A DNA stretch of 10,000 nt from Glandiceps talaboti (Eukaryota > Hemichordata > Enteropneusta > Spengelidae): the NCBI RefSeq assembly GCF_964340395.1, contig NC_135551.1, positions 1,630,001 to 1,640,000 on the forward strand, in the 5' to 3' direction. Of this stretch, positions 1 through 7,513 are shown piece by piece (position 1 is the first letter of the stretch; every line of letters begins with the position of its first letter). The notes under the pieces were generated by a model. It was not told the DNA's origin. It did no database searches and worked only from the letters and a program-made list of their open reading frames with translations. The translations under genes and the position numbers were made by a program.

Positions 1-357
1 CACTTACCCATCCATCCATCCACCCATCCATCCATTTATCCATCCATCCACTCACTCACCCATCCATTCATCCATCTATCCATCCATTCATTCATTCATC
101 CATCCATTCATCCATCCATCCACCCATCCATCCATCCACTTACCCATCAATCCATCCATCCATTCATCCATCCACTTACCCATCCACCCATCCATCCATC
201 CTTCCATCCACTTACCCATCCATCCATCCACCCATCTATCCGTTCATTCATCCACTTACCCATCCATCCATCCATCCATCCATCCATCCATCCACTTACC
301 CACCCACCCACCCATCCATACATCCATCCATCCATCCACTCATCCATCCACCCACTA
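1..357. repeat. Degenerate CATC tetranucleotide satellite, (CATCCATCCATCCACTTACC)-like
   Basis: The segment is built almost wholly from CATC/CACC/CATT tetramers. A longer unit of four or five CATCs followed by CACTTACC recurs irregularly every 20 to 60 bases. The array begins before the window. On the minus strand it reads as an open frame of Trp-Met-Asp-Gly repeats, which is a by-product of the repeat and not a gene. Confidence 0.95.
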
Positions 358-1059
358 GAATGTCATAATAAAGCGTCAATTGCACTGTAGCACAACTGTT
401 GACAGCACACTTTAATTTTCTGTAAATGATTATATGGTTGTTGCTAGTCATACATTCTTTGAAGATTTATTCCCATGCCTTCCCATCCATGGTGTTATAT
501 CTGCAATATACACCATCATTTAATGTTACTATGGGCATAGTCTTGTTGCGAGGCATATCTACACACAATTTGAATTACTCATTCATTTACCTTCCTGTCA
601 CCGGTGTAATTTTGGCAGTATATGTCATTGTTTACCAATCACCCATTGCATGTACACTTTAATTTTCTGTAATAATTATACAGTCTTATTGCTAGGCATA
701 TCTACATGCAATTTTACAATGCTCATTCATTCATCTTCCTGTCACTGTTGTTACTTTGGCATTACACATCATTGTTTACATGTTGCTATGGGTGTGGTAT
801 TGTTGCTAAGGGCATTTACATATTTTAAAATAATGTTTATTCAATTGCCTACCTATCCCTTTTGTTATAATTGTAAAAAAAAAACACTATCATTTGACTG
901 TTGCTAAGGGTGTGGTCATGGTTGCTAGGGCCAATTACATAAGTATGACACACTCACAATTTGCAGACTAACAGTAACACTTTCAGAATCATAACCAAAT
1001 TTCATCCCTTGTAGTTTGAGAGGTAAAGCTCAATACCAAAATCACTTGTACCATCTACA

Positions 1060-1060
<1 letters not shown>

Positions 1061-1099
<39 letters not shown>
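1061..1099. repeat. (GACA)n microsatellite
   Basis: Nearly ten uninterrupted GACA units, ending in GACGGGC. It sits inside composite repeat copy 1, between the two kinds of core unit. Confidence 0.97.
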
Positions 1100-1742
1100 G
1101 GGCATTTTACCTTGAATCAACATGTAGTTCAATGTAAAGTTAGGTAGACAATGTTACCAAGCAACCTGAAGGAGAGATTAATTCCAGTGCCATTCACACA
1201 CACTTGTTACATTATCTTAAGTTACCCCATAAAAATGTTAAGGGTTTAATGAGATCAATAAAACAATAACTTCTGTACACTCCAATGGCTTAAATATTCC
1301 TGACAGACATTTCACCAAACAAATTATGTTTTTTCAGCCCTAATTTGCATATCACTAATGATATCATCATGTAATTAATATCACAATTGATCTGTACATC
1401 CCTAGAAACATCCCTGTGAAATTTCAGCCAAATTAATCATGTACTTTTGGAATTATAGATTTTTGACTAAAAACCCACATTTTTAGCCCAAACTTGTGTA
1501 TCACAGATGGGATCATCATTCATGAACACTTCTTAAACTAAACACCCCCAAGAACATTCCCAAATTTCAGGCCAATCTGCCCTATAGTTTAAGTTTTTTG
1601 ACCAAAAATCACATTTTTGACCCAAAACACACATCTCCCATGCAATCAATTTCATTTGAACAATTTCCCATCTACCCACCCTAAGTAATCTCCCCACCAG
1701 ATACGAAGCCAATCAGCCTGGCGGTTTTTGAGTTTAAGTCAT

Positions 1743-1743
<1 letters not shown>

Positions 1744-1819
<76 letters not shown>
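1744..1819. repeat. (CA)38 dinucleotide microsatellite
   Basis: Pure CA for 76 bases, placed just inside the 3' end of composite repeat copy 1. The second copy has an interrupted CA/CG tract at the matching place (9821-9872), so the tract belongs to the repeat family and has expanded here. Its length suggests it is polymorphic. Confidence 0.98.
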
Positions 1820-1820
<1 letters not shown>

Positions 1821-1952
1821 TTCACCATGCCTATAGCACTACCGAACATCCGTTCAGTTGTTCTAAATATTGCTGACAGCAAATTTCCTTGAAAGATGTA
1901 CATCAGTTTTGAATGAGTTGGTTTATTTTGGACAATGTTATGATATATTTAC

Positions 1953-2159
1953 CTTGTGGGATATTTGTTGGTTGCACTGGTGGTGGTAATGGTTGCGGTG
2001 CTGGTCCTGGTATAACACCACGATTACTACCCGGATCTTGGGGTGTTGTTGGTGGTGCATGTGCACCTGGTGGTATCATGTGATTGCTAGATGTACCTGC
2101 ACCTGGGTTCTGTGGTTGTATTTCTGATGATAAGTTAGAAGGTGGCATTCCACCAGTGG
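1953..2159 (-). CDS. VTA1: VTA1 homologue, internal exon (proline-rich linker)
   Basis: VTA1 (LIP5) stimulates the VPS4 ATPase that disassembles ESCRT-III during multivesicular-body sorting, abscission and virus budding. This exon starts after the acceptor ...TTGTATTTCAG and ends at donor G|GTAAATAT. It has 207 bases, starting with the last two bases of a codon and ending with the first base of the next. It encodes about 68 residues rich in Pro, Gly, Ser and Asn. The diagnostic stretch is NHMIPPGAHAPPTTP near the middle, which matches the IPPGAHAP motif of the vertebrate linker, followed by a PxP-rich tail ending in IPQ. In family members this linker joins the N-terminal MIT domains to the C-terminal VPS4-binding region. 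An ATG at 2148 is internal and is not a start. The next exon, which should begin the C-terminal domain, is not in the leftmost 1.9 kb. The linker is the least conserved part of the family, so the call rests mainly on that motif and on the partner exon at 8353-8464. Confidence 0.87.
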
Positions 2160-2390
2160 CTGAAATACAACAAAGTTTTAGTTTACTATTGCAGTTTTCA
2201 GTATGAACGTCGTCTGTGCCTTGGAAATAATCTTAATTTTTATTGTTCCATTGTTCAAGAAAACTCAAAAAGCCATTCTCTGTTAACATCAAAGGAACAA
2301 AATCAGGGATTGACATACAAACTACAACTCTTTGAAATAGAGGTGAAAATGATATAACTCACTCTTAAAAATTTGATATAATTTATATAA

Positions 2391-2471
2391 TCTTTTGTTG
2401 GAATTCTATTTGGCAAACATCTTTCTTGGTCTGCTCACATTGATAAAATAAATAAACTCATAAGGAAAAAA
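2391..2471 (+). mobile_element. LINE reverse-transcriptase fragment (region just after the RT core)
   Basis: In one open frame from 2394 to 2471 the translation starts FVGILFGKHLSWSAHIDKIN and ends KLIRKK. This matches the conserved block after the RT palm in non-LTR retrotransposons of the Jockey/CR1/L2 type, usually of the form FLGxxxDxxLSWxxHIxxIxxKIxK. A stop codon lies just upstream of the frame and the homology ends abruptly at the A-run 2466-2471, where family-C repeat sequence begins. In a complete LINE the next residues would be those encoded from 6511, so this is probably the left part of the same insertion. It is antisense to VTA1 and not functional. Confidence 0.7.
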
Positions 2472-2860
2472 GCGACCTATCAGTCGGAATAGCTCCGCTG
2501 TTTTTGAGGGGGTTTTGTACCATGTAGAAGTCACCAGGTTCTACTGTTCAGCTCCTCTACTATGCAGTTACGTTTTAGCAAAGTAATAAAGTGGTTAGTG
2601 GTTTCATATTGATGACTCACACACAGATACTATAGAACACATTTCATATGATGACTCACACACACAGATACTATAGAACACATTTCATATGATGACTCAC
2701 ACACAGATACTATAGAACACATTTCATATGATGACACACACACAGATACTATAGAACACATTTCATATGATGACTCACACACATTCACGATAAAACACAT
2801 TTCACACAGAAAGTTGGTAAATATTGTACTTTTATGAGAGTAACTATTTTACAAAATTTC
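2472..2860 (+). mobile_element. Family-C repeat, 3' part only, with minisatellite expansion
   Basis: 2472-2610 aligns with 4254-4400. Shared landmarks are GACCTATnnGTC, GAATAGCTC, CAGCTC then CTATGCAGTT, AATAAAGTGGT and GTGGTTTCATAT. After a minisatellite at 2611-2807 the match resumes with CACAGAAAGTTGGTAAA and ATTGTACTTTTAT, as at 4394-4426. The 5' portion seen in the other two copies is missing. No coding potential was recognised. Confidence 0.7.
2611..2807. repeat. Minisatellite, period 39-41 bp, five copies
   Basis: Units beginning GATGACTCACACACAGATAC start at 2611, 2650, 2691, 2730 and 2769. Each continues TATAGAACACATTTCATAT; the last is diverged (CATTCACGATAAAACAC). Copies two to four are nearly identical, which points to recent expansion. 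The array sits where the intact family-C copy has a single CATATGATGTCACAG, so it grew inside that element. Confidence 0.95.
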
Positions 2861-3749
2861 TATTTTTACCCATAATCTGCATATCAATACATGGAAAAGT
2901 GTAATGAAGTTTTTAATACACTGTCCTGTTTGGAACTAGACTACACTACCATAAACATCAATTGATCTCTTTCATCTCCTGGCCACAATGAAATATCAAA
3001 CACTGTTGATGCTGAAGTAATATATATTACACTTTACAGGAATGGATTAAATCTCTAGCTTATAAAGAAAGGTCACATTGATGTATCAGTGTATTTGTTT
3101 AGCCACGTCTCAAGTTACGTATTCACTCAGTACACGTCAATGCATGCAATGTTCAATACTGTGTGAAAGTAGGTCGGCTGTTCCTACCACTCATTAATAC
3201 CCCCCCCCCCCCCCTTGTTATGTCACATGTAATCCCAGCATTTACTTGCCCAGCTTTTCCATAGGGGTATAATTGTAACAGAATTGAATGACTTTTCTAA
3301 AGCGTTGTGAGCATTCACTGTATGCTCTGAGATGGTTCACTGGCATCGTTCAAGAAAATGGATCTCTCGGTGTATACCGAGTTTACATTCAGCAACATAA
3401 CATTTGTATCAAACACTTTTACAATTGGGCCTGCGTCAAGTTGAAAGTTAACACTGTCGTCCATGTCATGGAACTTAAAAATAACTTGTGCACTGCACTA
3501 CCCTACCATACGCATAGTGACGTAGTGTAGGGTTTATCATGTATCATCATCATCTACTGCCCGGGCCAAATTTAGAGGTCTAATCGATATTAAAAGTCGA
3601 TTTGTAAATAAACTAGAATGTTACGAACCCTGTCTAACCTAAGTTATGATAACTGAAGTCTTCTTTAATAGTTTCAGGCTAAAAACGTTTCGTTTGCCGC
3701 GACTTCAGCACAGCGCGCCATCTTGTTTTCTGGGATGCACTATTCTGTA
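2861..3749. other. Intronic DNA without recognised gene; includes poly-C tract
   Basis: No exon, RNA gene or known element was recognised. A run of 15 C lies at 3200-3214. An 80-codon open frame at 3288-3530 (+) has no recognisable domain and no splice or gene context, and is treated as chance. The stretch 3690-3725 is locally CpG-rich and contains GCGCGCCATCTTG. The end of this region runs into the 5' side of family-C copy 2. Confidence 0.5.
3200..3214. repeat. Poly-C tract, 15 bases
   Basis: Uninterrupted run of C, the longest mononucleotide tract in the window. Its length may be unreliable in sequencing. Confidence 0.95.
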
Positions 3750-4450
3750 ACTTGTAAGGCACTCTCATAGAAGGGGTGTTGATTTCGGATTTATGCTGGT
3801 CACTTGTCGTTGAGGGCGCATGATGCATAGAACTATATTGCTTGTTGTCTGCTGTCAATATGGTGTCTTTTGAAAAGTGGTTGTTTACCTCAGTCTAGTG
3901 GGCTGATTTCCAATATGGTGTCACTCAAAGTAAACATGCATCTAATTTATACATTTAATAAATACAATAACAATTTATCAAAAATAGAAAAGAAGATGTG
4001 CTGACTTGACATTAACAAATCTAATTAAGCTACCCCTGCACATCAACATGCCAGATATCAAAGTAATCTGACAAGTAGTATTTGAAGTAGATGATGAAAA
4101 TATCATTTTTTAAAATAAATTCGTAAAAAATTGAAAATGGCACAGATCAACTTGGCATGTACAAATCTGAATAGCCTCCCCCCAAGGAACATGCACACCA
4201 AATATCGAAGTATTCTGACTGTCACTTTCAGAGAAGATGAAAATAGAACAAGTGACCTATTGGTCAGAATAGCTCTGTTGTTCTTTTTATTTTTTATTTT
4301 CGTAACATATAGAAGTGGTTCAGTTGTTCAGCTCTTTGCTATGCAGTTTTGTTTTAGTGATGCAATAAAGTGGTCAGTGGTTTCATATGATGTCACAGAA
4401 AGTTGGTAAAATATTGTACTTTTATACCATAGTCACCATTTTATTAAAAA
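3750..4450 (+). mobile_element. Family-C repeat, longest copy
   Basis: The 5' two thirds align with 5815-6350 and the 3' third with 2472-2860, so this copy bridges the two truncated ones. It shares an exact 33-base block at 3977-4009 with 6074-6106. Inside are two related units of about 145 bases: CTTGACATTAACAAATCT at about 4003 and CTTGGCATGTACAAATCT at about 4148, each followed by CAnnCCAnATATCnAAGTA and TCTGAC. The motif CAATATGGTGTC occurs twice (about 3857 and 3912). The open frame at 4131-4409 lies wholly in the repeat and resembles no protein. Element ends are not clearly defined; the limits given are where similarity fades. Confidence 0.75.
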
Positions 4451-5299
4451 ATCTACTGTTATGAAAATTACACAAAATCTCAGAAAAATAATGACTGGGA
4501 AATGCACAAAAAAAAGGGGGAAAAAAAGGATTTTTGAGGTTGGCTCTAAATAATTCCAGTGTCTTACAGCTTTAACCCTGGACAATTTTAATGATGAATG
4601 AAATAAACTAGGGATCTAAAATAATTTTGAAGCAATTTGAATTTCAATTTTCTAACAAATTTACCAAAAACACTGTCCATAATTGTCAACAACATTCAAC
4701 TTGTAGTAGACATAACATCATCTGATATTTTAATTTACACTCCGGAGTGTCTTGTGACTGGCACCTGTCACCAGACTCGGCCAATTTTTTTTCATCATTC
4801 CACTTTATTTAAACCTTGTACTTGACATTTCGCAATATTTATAATTCTCAACAAAATACCTCAACATGCCTCACCTTGCTCGTACTCAAAGCAGTCACGG
4901 TATGATCACTGACATGACCAGAGAGAACCTTTTTGGATTTACATGTAAAACGGGGAAAGATACGCAAAACATAATGCAAAGTCAAATTAAAGTTGTAATT
5001 ATTTCAGTTATTTCTACTTGCCAAATATTTTCATTTTTGAAATGGCAAGACATGTTCTTGTCGTTTACATGTAAACTTTCGGCCAATAAACAAAGTTTGG
5101 TCGATTCACAATACGCAGTGTACACAGGAGTCTCGGAGACTGCTCTTGCATAACTTCAACCGCATGCCTAGGCATGGCATGCCTTGCTTACGCGAGTTGT
5201 CTTTATTCTGGTTCACTGTCACTCCAAATTGCACAACAATATAGAATTAATCACAAGTTACATGTTATCTGAAAACATCAAACTTTTATAGTGGGTCTG
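4451..5299. other. Intronic DNA without recognised gene; several short palindromes
   Basis: No coding exon was recognised; open frames at 4637-4825 and 4866-5153 (+) have no recognisable domain. Short symmetric sites stand out: ACACTCCGGAGTGT (4737-4750), two TTTACATGTAAA sites (about 4938 and 5065), a CTTGCCA/TGGCAAG hairpin at about 5019-5048, AGTCTCGGAGACT (about 5129-5141) and CATGCCTAGGCATG (5163-5176), which runs into GGCATGCC. A purine-rich A8G5A7 stretch lies near 4509-4528. Confidence 0.5.
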
Positions 5300-5700
5300 A
5301 AGTGTGATTTTAGTGAGTACCAAGAACTCCAACGTTGCTGTTTGCTGTGGAAAATCGCCCGGTCAAACGAGGTCAGCTTCAACTTCCGGGTCAAATCTTA
5401 GTCATTTTCTACCAAAAATTCTTGAACGGACCGGACCGTTACACAACGATCCTACTAAATTTACTTGCCATGGTTATTTAAAACACATAAAAATCCACCT
5501 TTTTGTGAAATTTGTAAACTCTCCGGTCCGTATTGAGGAAACTAAGAGCGAAAAACCGGGTCGAAATTTCAGGGCCTCAAGTATGCGTCCTGAATTCGTC
5601 AGAAAATCGGTATTCCTAAATGTAATTCCAAAAATTTATTTTGCTGGCACAAAAGAAGAGATGTCAGTTGAGGTTTAGGCGTTTACAGTATCTAAAATGG
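5300..5700. other. CpG-rich non-coding segment
   Basis: CpG dinucleotides are much denser here (about 17 between 5320 and 5600 by eye) than in the surrounding AT-rich intron. The pair CGGACCGG (about 5429) and CCGGTCCG (about 5522) forms an inverted repeat. A 124-codon open frame spans 5304-5678 (+), the longest one in the window that is not low-complexity, but it has no recognisable domain and starts at a non-ATG codon (ATT). It could be regulatory DNA, a processed or old mobile-element remnant, or a fragment of unknown coding sequence. I favour non-coding. Confidence 0.35.
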
Positions 5701-5814
5701 TGGACTCTAGTTAAAGTTAGGGCGAGTTGAAAATACCCAAAATTAAGGCCTGTGAGCAGCCATTCAAAGTGGTCGCGATCTGAAGGATAGATTGTATGCA
5801 AATGAGGGCCTTGC

Positions 5815-6350
5815 AGACTGGCTGATTATGTAGAAGGGGTGCAGAATTTGGATTTGACGTTTACAACCCTGTTTCGAACAAACACTTGTCATTTGGGCAC
5901 ACAATGCATAGATTTATGACTATAGCACATATTGCATTGCTTGTTTGACGTCAATAGTGCCTTTTGAAAAGTGGCAGTTTACTTAAAGTCTCGTGGACTG
6001 ATTTCCAATATGGTGTCGGTCACAATGCTCATTAACATATTAATATTTTTTTTTAAATTACACAAAAAAAATCATCAAAAATAGAAAAGAAGATGTGCTG
6101 ACTTGAAATTAACAAATCTGAGTAAGCTACCCTCTGCGCATCCACACACCAGATATCAAAGCAATCTGACAAGTAGTATTTGAGGAGATGATGAAAATAT
6201 CATTTTCGAAAAAAATCGTAAAAAATTGAAAATGGCACAGATCAACTTGGCATTAACAAATCTGAATAGCCTCCCCCAGGAAACATGCACACCAAATATC
6301 GAAGTATTCTGACTGTCACTTTCGGAGAAGATGATGAAAATAAAAAAAGT
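5815..6350 (+). mobile_element. Family-C repeat, 5' part, truncated at 3' end
   Basis: Aligns with 3750-4250. Matching landmarks are TAGAAGGGGTG, CnCAnnATGCATAGA, CTTTTGAAAAGTGG, GATTTCCAATATGGTGTC, the exact block 6074-6106, GCTACCC, CCAGATATCAAAG, GAAAATGGCACAGATCAACT and CACCAAATATCGAAGTATTC. The two 143-145-base core units are present (about 6100 and 6244). Similarity ends near 6340, before the GACCTAT...AATAGCTC block of the other copies. Confidence 0.75.
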
Positions 6351-6436
6351 TGACAGACACCTATGATTCACTTATTATATATAATATACTCTATACTCTA
6401 TACCCACCTATACCTAAAGCTACGCTTTCAGCTTTC

Positions 6437-6510
6437 GCTGACAGCGGAGCTAAAAAAGATGGTAATCGGAAGACAGACACCGCCAATATTGCTGACAGCG
6501 GAGCTAAAAA
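6437..6510. repeat. Direct repeat of a 20-mer, 54 bp apart
   Basis: GCTGACAGCGGAGCTAAAAA is found exactly at 6437-6456 and 6491-6510. Its core ACAGCGGAGCT is the inverse of AGCTCCGCTGT at 2491-2501. The second copy abuts the resumption of LINE homology at 6511. Confidence 0.9.
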
Positions 6511-6877
6511 TGTGGAATTTTATACAGACTTAGGTACATTTTATTGCAACATATTTTATTACTCTTGTACAAGACATTCATACTTCCTCATATTACTTAC
6601 GGCTTTGAGGTTTGGGGTAATACTTACTTGTCACACTTGAACTGCATTGTAACTGCACAAAAAATGATTGTTCGTACGATATTGTTTAAATTTTCCATGG
6701 ACCATTCAGCTTCTTTGTTCATTAAGTTGAATATTTTACACGTTTTAAAACTTCATAAATATTTTGTAAGCTTTTTTATTTATGGTTTGATCCACCAACA
6801 ATCACCACATTCTTTCTATGATTATTTTAGAATTTCTAGTCACGACTATGATACCCGAATCTGCTTAAATCAAACTT
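6511..6877 (+). mobile_element. LINE ORF2 C-terminal fragment (after the RT core), interrupted
   Basis: The frame from 6511 reads GILYRLRYILLQHILLLLYK, then TFILPHITYGFEVWGNTY, and later ends DYDTRICLNQTL. The pattern 'hydrophobic-LY-ILPxITYGxxVWGNT' followed by Leu-Asn-Ile-Leu and a YDTR motif is typical of the region C-terminal to the RT in Jockey/CR1-like non-LTR retrotransposons. The frame is open for about 120 codons, so decay is modest. It stops where an inserted palindromic element begins (6876-6889); LINE sequence picks up again near 7224. It is antisense to VTA1. The endonuclease and RT catalytic core are absent from this copy. Confidence 0.8.
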
Positions 6878-7083
6878 TATAATATACCTAGTGATAATGA
6901 TGTGCCATGATTCGCTAGAATCAGTCACAGGATAGGAAAATCGAATGACTATTTCCCTAGGGGAATAGTTCCATCAACTATTACATGGTCATGTGACCAC
7001 CGCGAGTACACAGCAGGTCAAAATGGCAGCTTCTGACGATGTCGTCTGCCACCGCGAGTTCACAGCATGAGGTATATTATAAA
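6876..7083. mobile_element. MITE-like insertion with 14-bp terminal inverted repeats
   Basis: TTTATAATATACCT at 6876-6889 is exactly inverted at 7070-7083. Between them are the hairpin TGATTC-GCTA-GAATCA (6908-6923), a 22-base near-palindrome centred on CCCTAGGG (6948-6969), and a 19-base direct repeat CCACCGCGAGTnCACAGCA (6997-7015 and 7049-7067, one mismatch). It interrupts the LINE frame. No coding capacity is visible. It overlaps the left end of the long hairpin at 7072-7230, so the two may be one compound element. Confidence 0.55.
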
Positions 7084-7230
7084 ACACATATTGCCTGGCC
7101 TATATTCGGGCTATAGCACCCGTTTATTACCCCCTCGTGAAATAGCATGCGATTCTGGTAACTCACAGTCTCTCGGGTGTAATAAAAGGGTGCTATAGCC
7201 CTCATGGCCAGGCAATATGTGTTCACTATA
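7072..7230. mobile_element. Long-hairpin (foldback) element
   Basis: Three nested perfect arms pair: AACACATATTGCCTGGCC (7083-7100) with 7206-7223; GGGCTATAGCACCC (7108-7121) with 7188-7201; and TTATTAC (7124-7130) with GTAATAA (7179-7185). The loop is about 48 bases. Outer sequence is TA-rich (TATATTATA, TATAGTGAA on the other strand). The arms are conserved enough to fold into a stem of about 40 bp. The structure fits a foldback or MITE-type element inserted in the LINE; the family is not recognised. Confidence 0.75.
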
Positions 7231-7384
7231 TCCATGTCATGCCAGATCAAACTGAGGTCAAATTTCTATTTCTTTTTCTGGTGCAAAAATTTGGAATGAC
7301 ATCCCTGTCAACATACAATGTATTAACTCTTTATATCGTTTCAAACAAACCTTCACGCAACATCTACTGGTGCAGTATAACTGA
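7224..7384 (+). mobile_element. LINE ORF2 C terminus with stop codon
   Basis: In the frame ending at TGA 7382-7384 the translation contains GQISISFSGAKIWNDIPVNI, then LYRFKQTFTQHLL and a stop. This matches the typical end of Jockey/CR1-like ORF2 proteins, of the form 'F/YSGxKIWNxLPxxI....LxxFKxxLKxYLL'. One in-frame TGA (7253-7255) shows decay. It continues the fragment at 6511-6877 on the far side of the hairpin insertion. The sequence after the stop to about 7510 may be the LINE 3' UTR, ending at the CA-rich minisatellite. Confidence 0.8.
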
Positions 7385-7513
7385 TCAACTGTATATTTCA
7401 GTGTGTTTTCTTAGGTTGGGGGACCCTGGTAACAGAAAGGGGAAAGAAGTAAAACTGGCAGTGTTTCCCATTGAATCTATCATAATTTTGGTGAGGAACC
7501 TTGGTAAAATGAT

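Larger units (their letters stand above)
386..1866 (+). mobile_element. Composite repeat, copy 1: tandem core, (GACA)n, (CA)n, terminal inverted repeats (Helitron-like non-autonomous element?)
   Basis: The left end carries TAGCACAACT (388-397) and the right end its near-perfect inverse AGTTGTTCTA (1856-1865). The interior has three parts. At 407-940 there are degenerate units with the anchor GTTGCTATGGGTGTGGTC and a following GTTGCTAGGCATATnT; the 19-mer at 407-425 recurs exactly at 654-672. A (GACA)n tract follows at 1061-1099. At 1330-1740 there are units of about 149 bases, anchored by TAATTTGCATATCAC at 1341 and a diverged copy at 1490, and then a long (CA)n. The same order and the same ends recur at 8897-9935, so this is a mobile or dispersed family. 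Known Helentron-derived elements (pearl elements of oysters, DINE-1 of flies) combine subterminal inverted repeats, tandem core units and a microsatellite near the 3' end. Assignment to that class is inference. No coding capacity is seen. Confidence 0.7.

Noticed and set aside
147-347. Minus-strand open frame of Trp-Met-Asp-Gly repeats
   Set aside because: Purely the translation of the CATC satellite; it has no unique sequence and no gene context.
426-907. Two + strand frames of 78 and 85 codons
   Set aside because: They cross the degenerate 114-bp tandem units of composite repeat 1 and do not recur as frames in copy 2.
1903-2148. ATG at 2148 as the start of a short proline-rich protein
   Set aside because: The frame continues upstream to a splice acceptor at 2160 and joins in phase to the other VTA1 exon; the frame after 1953 is intron.
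2611-2807. CRISPR-like array
   Set aside because: The units are contiguous tandem repeats without unique spacers, in animal intronic DNA.
3288-3530. 80-codon + strand frame
   Set aside because: No recognisable domain or compositional signal; its length is within chance expectation for this window.
4131-4409. 92-codon + strand frame
   Set aside because: Lies inside family-C repeat; the matching copies at 2472 and 6240 do not preserve the frame.
5304-5678. 124-codon + strand frame as a gene
   Set aside because: No recognisable domain, no ATG start, no splice partners, inside the VTA1 intron; kept only as a CpG-rich segment.
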